Below are positions 39,685 through 48,892 of a DNA stretch of 64,000 bases, one piece after another. The position numbers were made by a program, and so were the translations under genes. Position 1 is the first letter of the stretch, and each line of letters begins with the position of its first letter. Below the pieces are notes generated by a model. It saw nothing but the letters and a program-made list of their open reading frames with translations, did no database searches and had not been told where the DNA came from. Source of the DNA: Paractinoplanes maris (lineage in GTDB: Bacteria > Actinomycetota > Actinomycetes > Mycobacteriales > Micromonosporaceae); assembly GCF_023544465.1 (NCBI RefSeq), contig NZ_JALPVL010000007.1, positions 1 through 64,000 on the forward strand, given 5' to 3'.

Positions 39685-40425
39685 ATGAGCGAGTACGTCG
39701 TTGAGGCGAAGAACATCACGAAAACCTTTCCGACCGGGCGCGGTGAGATTCCGGTTCCGGTCCTGCGCGGCATTTCGCTGCAGGTCACGGCCGGAGAGTT
39801 CGTGGCGATCGTGGGCCCGAGCGGATCCGGCAAGTCCACGCTTCTCTACTGCCTGTCGGGCCTGGAGACGGTGAGCTCGGGCGAGGTCTTCATCCTCGAG
39901 CAGCCCTTGAGCCGGCTGAGCCGTCCCGCGCAGGCGACGATCCGTCGCGATCACATCGGCTTCATCTTCCAGTCGTACAACCTGATCCGTTCCCTGTCGG
40001 CGCGCGACAACGTGGCGCTACCGGCACGCCTGGCCCGGCGCCGGGTCGGGGCGAAGGCCGTCGACGAGGCACTGGAGCAGGTCTCGCTGTCGGATCGGGC
40101 GTCCTACAAGCCGGCCATGCTCTCCGGCGGGCAGCAGCAGCGGGTGGCGATCGCCCGGGTGCTGGCCATGCGCCCCGACGTCGTCTTCGCCGATGAACCC
40201 ACCGGCGCTCTGGACACCCACGCCGGTGGCCAGGTCCTGGATCTGCTGGCGGGCATCGCCCGGGCCGGCGGCTCGGTGGTGATGGTGACGCACGATCTGC
40301 AAGCCGCGGCCCGGGCCGACCGGGTCGTCGTCCTGCGCGACGGCGCCACCCATCGCACCCTGCTGCGCCCTCGCGTCGAGGACGTCTTCGCGGCGCTGGC
40401 CCAGGATCAGCCGGCCGGGGCTTGA
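39685..40425 (+). CDS. ABC transporter ATP-binding protein (MacB/LolD type)
   Basis: 246 residues from ATG 39685. Walker A is GPSGSGKSTLL, the Q-loop FQSYNLIRSLSARDN, the signature LSGGQQQRVAIARVLA, Walker B VVFADEPTGALD and the switch histidine MVTHD. It is the MacB/FtsE-like group that works with FtsX-type permeases. The permease gene begins 2 bases after the stop. Export of a drug, lipid or peptide is likely, and the MarR-type site upstream implies induction by a small molecule. Confidence 0.95.
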   Translation: MSEYVVEAKNITKTFPTGRGEIPVPVLRGISLQVTAGEFVAIVGPSGSGKSTLLYCLSGLETVSSGEVFILEQPLSRLSRPAQATIRRDHIGFIFQSYNLIRSLSARDNVALPARLARRRVGAKAVDEALEQVSLSDRASYKPAMLSGGQQQRVAIARVLAMRPDVVFADEPTGALDTHAGGQVLDLLAGIARAGGSVVMVTHDLQAAARADRVVVLRDGATHRTLLRPRVEDVFAALAQDQPAGA

Positions 40426-40427
40426 GC

Positions 40428-41750
40428 ATGCTGCGTCTCGTCTACTCCGATCTGCTGGAATCCGTACGTGTCTGGCTGGGCATCGTGGTGGTGTCCGCGG
40501 CCGCCGCCATGGTGGGCGCCGTCGTCGCGACCACCGTGGAGACCGGCGTGGCGGCCGGGGGCAACACGGCCCTGGCCCTGTACGCCATCAGCGGGACGAT
40601 GACCGTCCTCAGCCTGGCCTCCGGATTTGTCGTGCTGAGTTCGGTCAGCGGCCTCGTCACCACGCTGAAACAACGGGACTACGCGGTGTGGCAGCTGGCC
40701 GGTCTGCGGGCGCGCCAGATTCGCGCCGTGGTGTACGCCCAGCTCGCGACGCTGGCTCTGATCGGCTCGGTGGCCGGTCTGGTCCTGGCTGTTCCTCTGG
40801 CCGGGCCGGTGTTCCGGTACGGCTTCGGTGCCTCCGAGGGCCTGGCCGAGGTCGAGCCCCGGTTCGGCCCGGTGTCGGGCGCGGCGGTGACCGTGTTCGT
40901 CGTCGCCCTTGTCGTGACCGGGAGCAGGCGGGGGGTGCGCTCGGCGGGCCGGGTCCCGATCATCCAGACGCTGCGGGAGGCCGACGTCGCCGTGGCGACG
41001 ATGACCTGGCGCCGGTGGGTTCTGGGGGCGGCGACCCTCGCGGTGCTCGCCACGGTCGGCGCGTCCCTGCGCGGCCGGGCCCCGGAGCAGGTAGGTGCCC
41101 CGTTGATGCTGTTCAGTCCCCTGCTGGCGCTCGCCCTCGTCGCCCTCGCGCCGGCCTTCATGGCCCGGCTGATCGACGGCTGGACCCGTGCGCTGCCGGA
41201 GTCGCGATCCACCGGCTGGTATCTGGCCCGCAACGCGACGACGTCGGCCAGTGGGCTCAGCATCCCGGCCATCAATCCCCTCATGGTCTCGATCGCCCTG
41301 GCCGGCGGGCTCTATGCCGCGGCCGGCGCGGGTGGGGGATCCGGCTCGGTGACGGCCGGGACCGTGGTGCTGTTGTTGGGTGGCCCGGTCCTGCTCGCCC
41401 TTCTGGGCGCGGCCGCGACCATCTTCATGTCCAGCAGAACCCGGGAACGCGAGGTCGCTCTCGTGGTGGCGACCGGCGGAACGAGAGCGACGGTGGTCGC
41501 CGCGGCCGTCGCCGAGGCGGTGATCTACGTCGGCACCGCCTTGCTGCTGGGCTCGGCGGTGGTGGCGGCGACGCTGGTCGTGGGTGGGTGGGCCACCGGC
41601 CAAGGGGCCGCGGCGCTGCTCACGACCGGGGCTCCGGCCGCGGTCGCCTCGGTTGCCGCGCTGGGCGCGATCCTGATCGTTCCGGCGACCGTGATCCCCG
41701 CTCTGGCCGCGTTGCGCAACGACGTGCCGCAGGTCCTGGCGGCGGAATGA
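40428..41750 (+). CDS. FtsX-like ABC transporter permease
   Basis: 440 residues from ATG 40428 (TTG 40422 overlaps the ATPase stop and is possible). Several membrane helices are visible: near the N-terminus (WLGIVVVSAAAAMVGAVVAT), a triplet of the FtsX type (about 55-180) and another set near the C-terminus (VVLLLGGPVLLALLGAAATI, IYVGTALLLGSAVVAATLVV). SSVSGLVTTLKQRDYAVWQL is the coupling region typical of these permeases. It completes the exporter with the preceding ATPase. It ends 14 bp from the convergent marR stop. Confidence 0.88.
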   Translation: MLRLVYSDLLESVRVWLGIVVVSAAAAMVGAVVATTVETGVAAGGNTALALYAISGTMTVLSLASGFVVLSSVSGLVTTLKQRDYAVWQLAGLRARQIRAVVYAQLATLALIGSVAGLVLAVPLAGPVFRYGFGASEGLAEVEPRFGPVSGAAVTVFVVALVVTGSRRGVRSAGRVPIIQTLREADVAVATMTWRRWVLGAATLAVLATVGASLRGRAPEQVGAPLMLFSPLLALALVALAPAFMARLIDGWTRALPESRSTGWYLARNATTSASGLSIPAINPLMVSIALAGGLYAAAGAGGGSGSVTAGTVVLLLGGPVLLALLGAAATIFMSSRTREREVALVVATGGTRATVVAAAVAEAVIYVGTALLLGSAVVAATLVVGGWATGQGAAALLTTGAPAAVASVAALGAILIVPATVIPALAALRNDVPQVLAAE

Positions 41751-41764
41751 GAAGCCCGAAATCC

Positions 41765-42232
41765 TTACGGTGCCTCGGCACGGTCGACGATGCGCTCCAC
41801 CAGTTCGGTGAGCCGCGCGACGTCGATCCCGGTCTCCGCCACCGGCGACATCACCCGCCGCCGGGCACTGAGCAGGTGCCCCGGCCAGGCGGCCTGAAGG
41901 CGAGCGAGGCCGCGCGGTGTCAAGGTCGCCCGGAAGCCCCGGCCGTCCTCGGCCGCCGGCCACCGGCGCACACAGCCGTCGGCCTCCAGGCTGTCCACCA
42001 CGCGGCTGACCCGGCTGGCCGACAACGCGGTGCGCTCGGCGAGCTCGTTCATCCGCAGCGTCTGCTCGGGCGCCTCGGACAGGTTGAACAGGATGCCGTA
42101 GCGCGAGCTGTTCAGGCCGGTGAGCTTCTGCAGATCCTGGTCGAGAGCCTTGGGCAGCGTGAAGAGCATGCGGTTGACGGCACGCCAGAGCCTCTCCTCG
42201 TCCGGGGTCAACGGCTGTGGGGCGTCATCCAT
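41765..42232 (-). CDS. MarR family transcriptional regulator
   Basis: 155 residues from ATG 42232. The winged helix is clear: SSRYGILFNLSEAPEQTLRM, NELAERTALSASRVSRVVDS and LEADGCVRRWPAAEDGRGFR. The terminal helices form the dimer interface. It lies convergent to the exporter and divergent from two SnoaL/NTF2-like genes. Matching GCTTG-N4-AGCAA sites in front of marR and in front of the exporter point to autoregulation and control of both transcription units. Confidence 0.92.
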   Translation of the reverse strand: MDDAPQPLTPDEERLWRAVNRMLFTLPKALDQDLQKLTGLNSSRYGILFNLSEAPEQTLRMNELAERTALSASRVSRVVDSLEADGCVRRWPAAEDGRGFRATLTPRGLARLQAAWPGHLLSARRRVMSPVAETGIDVARLTELVERIVDRAEAP

Positions 42233-42283
42233 GTGCTGATCGTCGCACAGCGCCGGGCCCCGTCAGACATCCCTGAAGCATAT

Positions 42284-42298
42284 GCTTGCCAAAGCAAG
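42284..42298. promoter_or_regulatory. MarR operator between marR and the SnoaL-like genes
   Basis: CTTGC-CAAA-GCAAG (42285-42298) is a perfect inverted repeat, and the core GCTTGCCAAAGCAA (42284-42297) matches the site upstream of the ABC exporter in both half-sites and spacing. It lies between the divergent starts at 42232 and 42340, so it could control both directions. Confidence 0.65.
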
Positions 42299-42339
42299 TT
42301 AATTACGCTGAGTAGCCAAGCGAGAGAGCGGAGCCTGTC

Positions 42340-42708
42340 ATGGACAACCACAACGTGGTGCTGGCCCACAAGAACCTCCTGGAGGTCTTCGGCCAACGCG
42401 ACCCGGACGCGCGGGCCGCGGCCATCCGCGAGGTCTACGCCGAGGACGTGACCTTCGCCGACCCCGAGGAGGTCATCGTCGGCTGGGACGCACTCGATCG
42501 CAAAGTCCAGCGCCTGCTGGACGAGGCCCCCGGCTTCGCCTTCACCCCGGTCGGCGAGGTCCGGACGGTGCAGAACCTGACGCTGTTGTCCTGGCAGCTC
42601 GGACCGGCCGGGCAGCCCCCGGTCGTCAGCGGTACGGACATCTCCATCGTCGAGGACGGCCGGATCAAGCACCTCTACACCATGCTCGACACGCCGGTGC
42701 CGGCATGA
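42340..42708 (+). CDS. NTF2/SnoaL-like protein
   Basis: 122 residues from ATG 42340. The sequence fits a small alpha+beta NTF2-like cone: VLAHKNLLEVFGQRDPDARA, IREVYAEDVTFADPEEVIVG and SGTDISIVEDGRIKHLYTML. Such proteins are enzymes, such as isomerases or cyclases, or ligand-binding subunits. Catalytic residues cannot be assigned. It overlaps the next gene by 4 bp (ATGA) and is controlled from the MarR-site region. Confidence 0.85.
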   Translation: MDNHNVVLAHKNLLEVFGQRDPDARAAAIREVYAEDVTFADPEEVIVGWDALDRKVQRLLDEAPGFAFTPVGEVRTVQNLTLLSWQLGPAGQPPVVSGTDISIVEDGRIKHLYTMLDTPVPA

Positions 42709-43160
42709 GCACCATCGATGACCGGCTGGCTCTGCGGGAGCTGGTCGACGCCTACGCCCACCATGCCGACCGGCGTGATCCGCACCGGCAGGCGGAGGTC
42801 TTCACCGCCGACGGCCGGGTCACCCTTTTCGACGGCGACCCGGACCTGCGAGCGCCGATCCAGCAGGTCCAGGGTCGTGAGCAGCTGGTCGAGGCGTTCC
42901 AAGGCCTCATGGCCCAGTACGCCGTCACCACCTACCTCAACGGCCAGTCGACCGTGACGGTGGACGGCGACTCGGCCACCGGGGAGACGTACTGCCTGGC
43001 CCATCATCTCCACGACCGGGACGGGGTCCGGAATCTTCTGATCATGGCCATCCGCTACCTCGACACCTTCGTCCGGACCGGCACCGGCTGGCTCATCGCT
43101 GATCGCCGGCTGGTCATCGACTGGACCGATGAACGACCCTCGTCGCCGCAGCGGCAGTGA
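42705..43160 (+). CDS. SnoaL_4-type NTF2-like protein
   Basis: 151 residues from ATG 42705, overlapping the preceding stop. DRLALRELVDAYAHHADRRD, AEVFTADGRVTLFDGDPDLR, GETYCLAHHLHD and GWLIADRRLVIDW match the SnoaL_4 group, which includes scytalone-dehydratase-like and ring-hydroxylase beta-subunit-like proteins. It could act on an aromatic or polyketide-like compound. Pairing with another NTF2-like gene under a MarR-type regulator suggests detoxification, but the substrate is not visible. Confidence 0.87.
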   Translation: MSTIDDRLALRELVDAYAHHADRRDPHRQAEVFTADGRVTLFDGDPDLRAPIQQVQGREQLVEAFQGLMAQYAVTTYLNGQSTVTVDGDSATGETYCLAHHLHDRDGVRNLLIMAIRYLDTFVRTGTGWLIADRRLVIDWTDERPSSPQRQ

Positions 43161-43183
43161 CCGCCCGGCCGGGATCAGCGGCA

Positions 43184-43217
43184 GATAAGTCGAACTTCAG
43201 AACGCTCGGTGAGACTG
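43184..43217 (+). promoter_or_regulatory. Shared LAL-cluster motif upstream of LAL1
   Basis: GATAAGT (43184-43190), 11 bp, ACGCTCGG (43202-43209), then AGACTG (43212-43217). The same elements with the same spacing occur upstream of LAL3 (51099-51132) and, slightly altered, in front of the divergent membrane gene. The motif lies 43 bp before the LAL1 start. It is a likely binding site for one of these LuxR-type proteins or for a common regulator. Confidence 0.6.
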
Positions 43218-43260
43218 AGCGGGCTCGGTTCGTTATCGGTCTCGGCCGGAGGGAGCTTGC

Positions 43261-45966
43261 ATGTCGGGCGATCTCGAGAACAACTCACCCATCATCGGGC
43301 GGGCCGATCAGCTATCGCTGATCGCCACCGCCCTGTCCGAGGTCCGCGGGACCGGTGCGGTCACCATCGCCGGCGGTCCCGGGACGGGCAAGACAACCCT
43401 GCTGGACGCGGCCCACGAGGCAGCGCGAGCAGCCGGGTTCAGCGTTCTGCGATGCACCGGATCGCGGCATGACCGGGGCAACCAGCTCTGGCACCTGCAC
43501 GAGGCCGTGTACCCCCTGCTCGACGACGCACCCCGGCTCCCCCATCGGCAACGGACGGCCCTGTCGGCGTCGTTCAGCGAGCTCGACGGGCCGGACCCGG
43601 ACCTGCCGTCCGTACGGCTCGCCGTCCTGGGACTGCTCGAACTGGCCGCCGCCCGCCGGCCGGTGGTGTTGCTGGTCGACGACTGGCAATGGCTGGACGC
43701 CTCGACCGCGGACGTGTTGTCCTTCGTGGCCGGCGAGGTTGCCCACACGGCCGTCGTCCTGCTGGCCACCAGCCGCGCCGTCGACGGCCTGTCCGGCACG
43801 CCGGTCCCCGGGACGGTCACCCATTTGCCGCCGATGAGCGAGGGCGAGGCGGCGCAGCTGCTGGAGCGCTCGGCCCGCGACCTGCCCGACGCCGAACGCA
43901 CCCGCATCCTCGAGGCGGCCGCAGGCAATCCGCTGGCCCTGGTCGAGTACGCGTCCGCCGCGATTCGCAAGCTGAGCGGGGCCGTGACCGGGCCGGCCGA
44001 GTTCCCGCCGACCGACCGGCTGGCGAACTCGTTCCTGGACGAGGTGCGGACGCTGCCCGAGACCACCCAGCTGCTGTTGTTGTGTGCCGCGGCCGCCGCG
44101 CGGGCGACGACCTCGGAGCTGTTGCGGGCCGGTTGGTCGATCGGCGCGGGCCCGGCCGACGTCCAGGAGCTGACCCGGCGCGGGCTGCTCGACCTCAGCG
44201 GCGAGCGATTCCGGCTGCGGCCGCCGCTGCTCGGAGCCATCCTGTACGCCGGCGCCGCGATGACCGACCGGATCACCGTCCATCGGGCTCTGGCCGGGGT
44301 CAGTGGTGAGCCGCTGCAGGTAGCCAGGCACCTGGCCGCCGCGACACCGCATCAGGACGGGAAGGTCGCCGCCGCACTGGAACTCCTCGCCCACCGGGCG
44401 ACCGGGCGAGGAGCTCTGGCCGAGGCGATCACCGTGCTGACGTGGTCGGCCGATCTGTCGCCCGGCATCGACGTCCGAGCCGGCCGCCTGGGAGACGCCG
44501 CCGAGCTCGCCCGCCAGGCCGGCCAGACGCGGACCACCGATCGCCTGCTGCACGAGGCCCACGCGGCCGTCGGGGAGTCGCCGGACGTGACCACCCTGGC
44601 GATCACCCGCGCCGGCGATCGCAACAGTCGCGGGGCCGGTGCCGGCGACATCGCGATGCTGCTGGCCCTGTCGCGCCGGTTGGCCCGGCTGGATGAGCGG
44701 CCCCGCGTGGCCGAGCGGCGGCGCCTGCTGGCCGCGGCGGCCGTGTTGTCGACCACCTTGACCCCGGCGGCGCCGGTCCTCGAGGAAGCCGCAGCCGAGC
44801 TCACGGCGCTCGATCCGGCGCGAAGGGATCCGGTCCGCGCGGCCGCGCTGGCCATTCTCGACCCGGCCCGCCACGGCCCGGGCATCCGGGACCGGCTGGG
44901 TGAACTGGGCGGCACGGGCGATGACCCGGCCCTGCTGATGATCCTGGGACGGGCGGCGCAGGCCATCCACGATCCGCGGGGGGCCGTCGCCGTCCATGAG
45001 AAGGCGGCGCGGTTGCTGCGCGAGGGTGGACGATCAGCGGATCACGCTCAGGAACTGCTCTGCCTGTCGCTGCTGAGGGTGCTCGCCGGCGATCTCCGGC
45101 GGGCCTGCGCGGAGGCGAGCGAGGCGCGCCGGCTGGCTCGCGCGCTCGGGCTCGCAGCGGTCGAGGCCGAAGCTCACGCGGTCCTGGCCGTCACCCACGC
45201 GTGGACCGGTGACGAGAGGAAGCACAGCTACGAACCGGCATCGTGGTCGTCCACGAGAGCGCGTCGCGGCTGGGCGGCCGGGCTCACCGCTCTCGTGCAG
45301 GGCCGCTACCGCGCGGCCTGGATCGACCTGCAGGCCGTCGGCGCCCACCCGGTGACGGCCGCCTGGGCGGTGGCGGACCGCACCGAGGCCGCCGTCATGT
45401 CCGGCCGAGCCGACCTGATGACCGGCCCGGTGGCGGCAGCCGAGGCGACCGCCCGGAATCTGCGCTCGGAGCACCTCACCGCTCTGGCTCACCGGGCGCG
45501 GGCGCTGCTCGATTCGTCGGCGGACGCGCGGGTGTTCTACGAGAGCTCGATCGCCGCCGCGGACCGGGCGGGCTCGGCGCTCGAATCCGGCCGGAGCCAC
45601 CTGACCTACGGACGGTGGCTGCGGCGCCGGCGCCGGATCGTCCGGTCCCGGGAGCACCTGTCGACCGCAGTGGCCATCTTCCACGCGGCCGGTGCGCAGC
45701 CCTGGGCGACGCTGGCGCACCGGGAGCTGGAGGCCGCGGGCGTCTCCACCCGCCCCTCCCCCACCGAGTTCGGGCCCACCGAAAGTTTGACCCCTCAGGA
45801 GCGGCAGGTCGCCGAGCTCGCCGCCGGCGGTCTGTCGAACCGGGAGATCGCCGCCCAGTTGCTCCTGTCGCACCGGACGATCGGCAGCCACCTCTACCGG
45901 GCCTTCGCCAAGTTGTCCATCACCGACCGCCGCCAGGTCGGCCAGGCCCTGATCGACGCCCGGTGA
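43261..45966 (+). CDS. LuxR family LAL regulator (AAA/STAND ATPase plus LuxR HTH), LAL1
   Basis: 901 residues from ATG 43261, with GGAGGGAG about 9 bases upstream. An N-terminal ATPase has Walker A GGPGTGKT (38-45) and Walker B VVLLVDDWQWLD. A long helical, TPR-like middle follows. The C-terminus is a LuxR HTH: LTPQERQVAELAAGGLSNRE and IAAQLLLSHRTIGSHLYRAF. LAL proteins are large ATP-dependent activators, often in antibiotic or sugar regulons. The stop overlaps a possible GTG start of LAL2, implying an operon of two LALs. The upstream motif is shared with LAL3. Confidence 0.92.
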   Translation: MSGDLENNSPIIGRADQLSLIATALSEVRGTGAVTIAGGPGTGKTTLLDAAHEAARAAGFSVLRCTGSRHDRGNQLWHLHEAVYPLLDDAPRLPHRQRTALSASFSELDGPDPDLPSVRLAVLGLLELAAARRPVVLLVDDWQWLDASTADVLSFVAGEVAHTAVVLLATSRAVDGLSGTPVPGTVTHLPPMSEGEAAQLLERSARDLPDAERTRILEAAAGNPLALVEYASAAIRKLSGAVTGPAEFPPTDRLANSFLDEVRTLPETTQLLLLCAAAAARATTSELLRAGWSIGAGPADVQELTRRGLLDLSGERFRLRPPLLGAILYAGAAMTDRITVHRALAGVSGEPLQVARHLAAATPHQDGKVAAALELLAHRATGRGALAEAITVLTWSADLSPGIDVRAGRLGDAAELARQAGQTRTTDRLLHEAHAAVGESPDVTTLAITRAGDRNSRGAGAGDIAMLLALSRRLARLDERPRVAERRRLLAAAAVLSTTLTPAAPVLEEAAAELTALDPARRDPVRAAALAILDPARHGPGIRDRLGELGGTGDDPALLMILGRAAQAIHDPRGAVAVHEKAARLLREGGRSADHAQELLCLSLLRVLAGDLRRACAEASEARRLARALGLAAVEAEAHAVLAVTHAWTGDERKHSYEPASWSSTRARRGWAAGLTALVQGRYRAAWIDLQAVGAHPVTAAWAVADRTEAAVMSGRADLMTGPVAAAEATARNLRSEHLTALAHRARALLDSSADARVFYESSIAAADRAGSALESGRSHLTYGRWLRRRRRIVRSREHLSTAVAIFHAAGAQPWATLAHRELEAAGVSTRPSPTEFGPTESLTPQERQVAELAAGGLSNREIAAQLLLSHRTIGSHLYRAFAKLSITDRRQVGQALIDAR

Positions 45967-46049
45967 GCCCGCGAGCTCCCGGCGACCCGGCCGTGGTGCC
46001 GGCCACCGTCGGCCGGATCCGGCACGACCGGCCGGCCACCACGGAGCCG

Positions 46050-48773
46050 ATGCGATCCCGGCACCTCGTCGGTCGCGACGAGGAGCTGGACCGCCTGACC
46101 CGAAGCTTCGGGCGTCTGCCGTACGAGGGCACCGTCGTCGTCGTCGACGGTGAGCCGGGCATCGGCAAGACCGCCCTGGTGGCCGCGACGGCTCGGGCCG
46201 GCCGGGCCGTCGGCCTGCGACACGTTCACTGCGCCGGCCTCCAGCATGGCGCGTCACCCGGCTTCAGCGGCCTGCACCAGCTTCTTCAGCCGCTGCTGGG
46301 CGGACTGCCCGCCCTACCGGCACGGCAACGCGCAGCCTTGTCGACCGCCCTCGGCCTGTCCCACGGCGACCTGCCTCATCGTCTGATGATCAGCCTGGGC
46401 GCGCTCGGCCTGGTCGAGGAGGCGGCCCATCGCCGGCCGCTGCTGCTGGTGGTGGAGGACGCCCACTGGCTCGATCGGTCCAGTGTCGATGTGATCGCCT
46501 TCATCGCCCGCCGGATCCGGCACCTACCGGTCGTGCTGATAGCCACGCTGCGCGACGAAGGCAATCCCGTGGAGCTACGGTCGATCTCGGCCGAACGACT
46601 GCATCTGAGGCCGCTGCCCGACGACTCGATCGCCACGATCCTCGACCGCTCGGCCGGCGCACCCGCTCCCTCGCGCCGGGCGGACATCCTGCGGGCCGCG
46701 CGCGGGAACCCTCTGGTCGCCCTGGAACTCGCGGCCGCGTTCGATCGTCGCCGGCTCACCGGAGAGCTCCCGGACCGGGCGACCACGGGCCGGTTGGAGA
46801 GCGCCTTCCTGGACCGGGTGGCCGAGCTGCCCGAACGCAGCCGGGCCTTGCTGCTGCTCGCCGCGGCCGGCGAAGGGATGCCCCTGCCGGAGGTGATGAC
46901 CGCAGCCCTGCGCCTCGGCCTCGACGCCGCCGACATGACGCCCCTGCAACGCGCCGGACTGGTCGCGCTGACCGACGCCACCCTCACGTTCCGCCACCCG
47001 ATCCTGCCCTCCGCGGTGTACGGAGCGGCCCCCGCCACCGAAGTGGTGCGGGCGCACCTCGTCCTGGCCGACGTGACCAGCGACGCGGGCCGGTTCGCGT
47101 GGCATCGCGCCGCGGCGAGCACCGACCACGACGAGTCCGTGGCCGCCTCCTTGGAGGAGACCGCACGCCGGGCACACCAGCGCGGGGCCCAGGCCGAAGC
47201 GTCGGCCGCCTTCGCCCGATCGGCGCGGCTGACTCCGCTGACGCCGAACCGGGGCAGGCGCCTCGCGCTCGCCGCGCAGGCGGCCAACATGGCCGGCCAG
47301 CTCGACACCGCGAGCCTGCTGCTGCGCGAGGCCATCGAGCTGGCCGACGACCCCGACTCCATCGTGCGGATCGCCGTGACCCATCTCGCCATCAGCATGG
47401 TCGCCACCCTCCGGGGAATGGCCACCGACGACTTCCGTTCGATGAGTCGCCGGCTGGGCGGTCCCGGCGGACGCGGTTATCCCGAGCAGCGGATCAGCAT
47501 TCTCTGGTGTGCCGCCGTCAACTGCCGGGGCAAGAACCTTCCGCAGCAGCAGTGGCGCAGCGTCGAAGCCGACCTCGACGCCATCGAGTCGTCGTCACCG
47601 ATGAAGACGCTGGCTCTGGCCACCGTCGTCACACCGGCCCGGGCGGCGCTGCTCAAGCCGGCTGTCCGCGACCTGGTCGATCGGGTGCCGGACTCGGCCT
47701 ACGCGATGATCGCCGGGGCGATCGCCGCCGAGGCCGTTCACGACCACCCGACCGCGCTCGCCGCCTGGCAGCTGGGTGCGGAGATCTCGCAGCGCTCGGG
47801 GGCCCCGGTCGACGAGGCGCAATGCCTGCGCGGGCGCGGCATGCAGCGTTTCCTGGCCGGCGACCTGTCCGGCGCGCTGGCGGACGCGGACCACGCTTTT
47901 CATCTGAGCAGCACCAGCGGCGCCCAGCACATCGCCGGCATGGCAGCGGCCGGGGCAGCACTCAGTCACGTCTGGCTGGGCGACCACCAGGCGGCCCGCG
48001 AGATGCTGGGCCGGCTGGGCGAAACGCCCGCCGAAGCCGGCGGGATGGCGTCGCTCGACGGGCAGTGGGCGGCTGGTCTGCTGGCGCTGGACGAGAATCG
48101 CCCGATCGACGCCTGGGAGCATCTGTGGGACCTGCGATGGCATCCCATCCGCGCGCTGTGGTCGCTGGCCGATCTCACCGAGGTCGCCGTCCTGCTGGGC
48201 CGGGCCTCGGAGGTCGCCGATTGCCTGCGGGACGCTTCGGTCCAGGCGGCTGCGTTCGTCTCGCCCCGGCTCACCATGATCGTCGAGCGGGCGCTCGCGC
48301 TGGTGGTCGGCGGCGATGACGCAGCAGCTCACTTCGAGGCCTCCCTCGTCGCCGGCGCCCAGGCCGGCGCCACCCTGGAGCTGGCGCGGACCCGGTTGCT
48401 GTACGGCCGATGGTTGCGCCGCCGGCGCCGCACCGACGAGTCCAAGGACCATCTGGCTCTGGCCCGGCACGCGTTCACCGAGGCACGGGCGGTGCGGTGG
48501 GCGGCGAGGGCCGAGGACGAGGTACGGGCATCGGGTATGCCGACCCCGCCGCATGTGGCGGCGGACCGCAAGTGTCCCGATCTGACACCGCGGGAGCTGC
48601 GGATCGCCCAGCTGGCCGCGTCCGGGCTGACCAACAAGGAGATAGCCGACCAGGTCTACCTGTCGCACCGCACGGTCGGGGCAGTGCTCTACCGGATCTT
48701 CCCGAAGCTCGGCATCAGCAAGCGAGCCCACCTGTCGGCCGCGCTGACGGACCTGACCTCCTCTCCACGGTGA
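46050..48773 (+). CDS. LuxR family LAL regulator, LAL2
   Basis: 907 residues from ATG 46050, which has GGAG close upstream and enters the domain directly (LVGRDEELDRLTRSFG). A GTG at 45963 that overlaps the LAL1 stop would add 29 residues and is a real alternative. Walker A is GEPGIGKT (34-41) and Walker B LLLVVEDAHWLD. The C-terminal HTH reads LTPRELRIAQLAASGLTNKE and IADQVYLSHRTVGAVLYRIF. It is parallel to and probably cotranscribed with LAL1. The lipase/esterase gene follows after about 120 bp. Confidence 0.9.
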   Translation: MRSRHLVGRDEELDRLTRSFGRLPYEGTVVVVDGEPGIGKTALVAATARAGRAVGLRHVHCAGLQHGASPGFSGLHQLLQPLLGGLPALPARQRAALSTALGLSHGDLPHRLMISLGALGLVEEAAHRRPLLLVVEDAHWLDRSSVDVIAFIARRIRHLPVVLIATLRDEGNPVELRSISAERLHLRPLPDDSIATILDRSAGAPAPSRRADILRAARGNPLVALELAAAFDRRRLTGELPDRATTGRLESAFLDRVAELPERSRALLLLAAAGEGMPLPEVMTAALRLGLDAADMTPLQRAGLVALTDATLTFRHPILPSAVYGAAPATEVVRAHLVLADVTSDAGRFAWHRAAASTDHDESVAASLEETARRAHQRGAQAEASAAFARSARLTPLTPNRGRRLALAAQAANMAGQLDTASLLLREAIELADDPDSIVRIAVTHLAISMVATLRGMATDDFRSMSRRLGGPGGRGYPEQRISILWCAAVNCRGKNLPQQQWRSVEADLDAIESSSPMKTLALATVVTPARAALLKPAVRDLVDRVPDSAYAMIAGAIAAEAVHDHPTALAAWQLGAEISQRSGAPVDEAQCLRGRGMQRFLAGDLSGALADADHAFHLSSTSGAQHIAGMAAAGAALSHVWLGDHQAAREMLGRLGETPAEAGGMASLDGQWAAGLLALDENRPIDAWEHLWDLRWHPIRALWSLADLTEVAVLLGRASEVADCLRDASVQAAAFVSPRLTMIVERALALVVGGDDAAAHFEASLVAGAQAGATLELARTRLLYGRWLRRRRRTDESKDHLALARHAFTEARAVRWAARAEDEVRASGMPTPPHVAADRKCPDLTPRELRIAQLAASGLTNKEIADQVYLSHRTVGAVLYRIFPKLGISKRAHLSAALTDLTSSPR

Positions 48774-48892
48774 CTCCCCAGCAACCGTCGCCGGCCTCGG
48801 GCACGGCGCAGTCATCTGTCGGATGTCCCGGCGGCCGGCGCTGACGACGATGGAGAAACCGCGAACGCGGTGACAACTAAGGAGATTCACTG

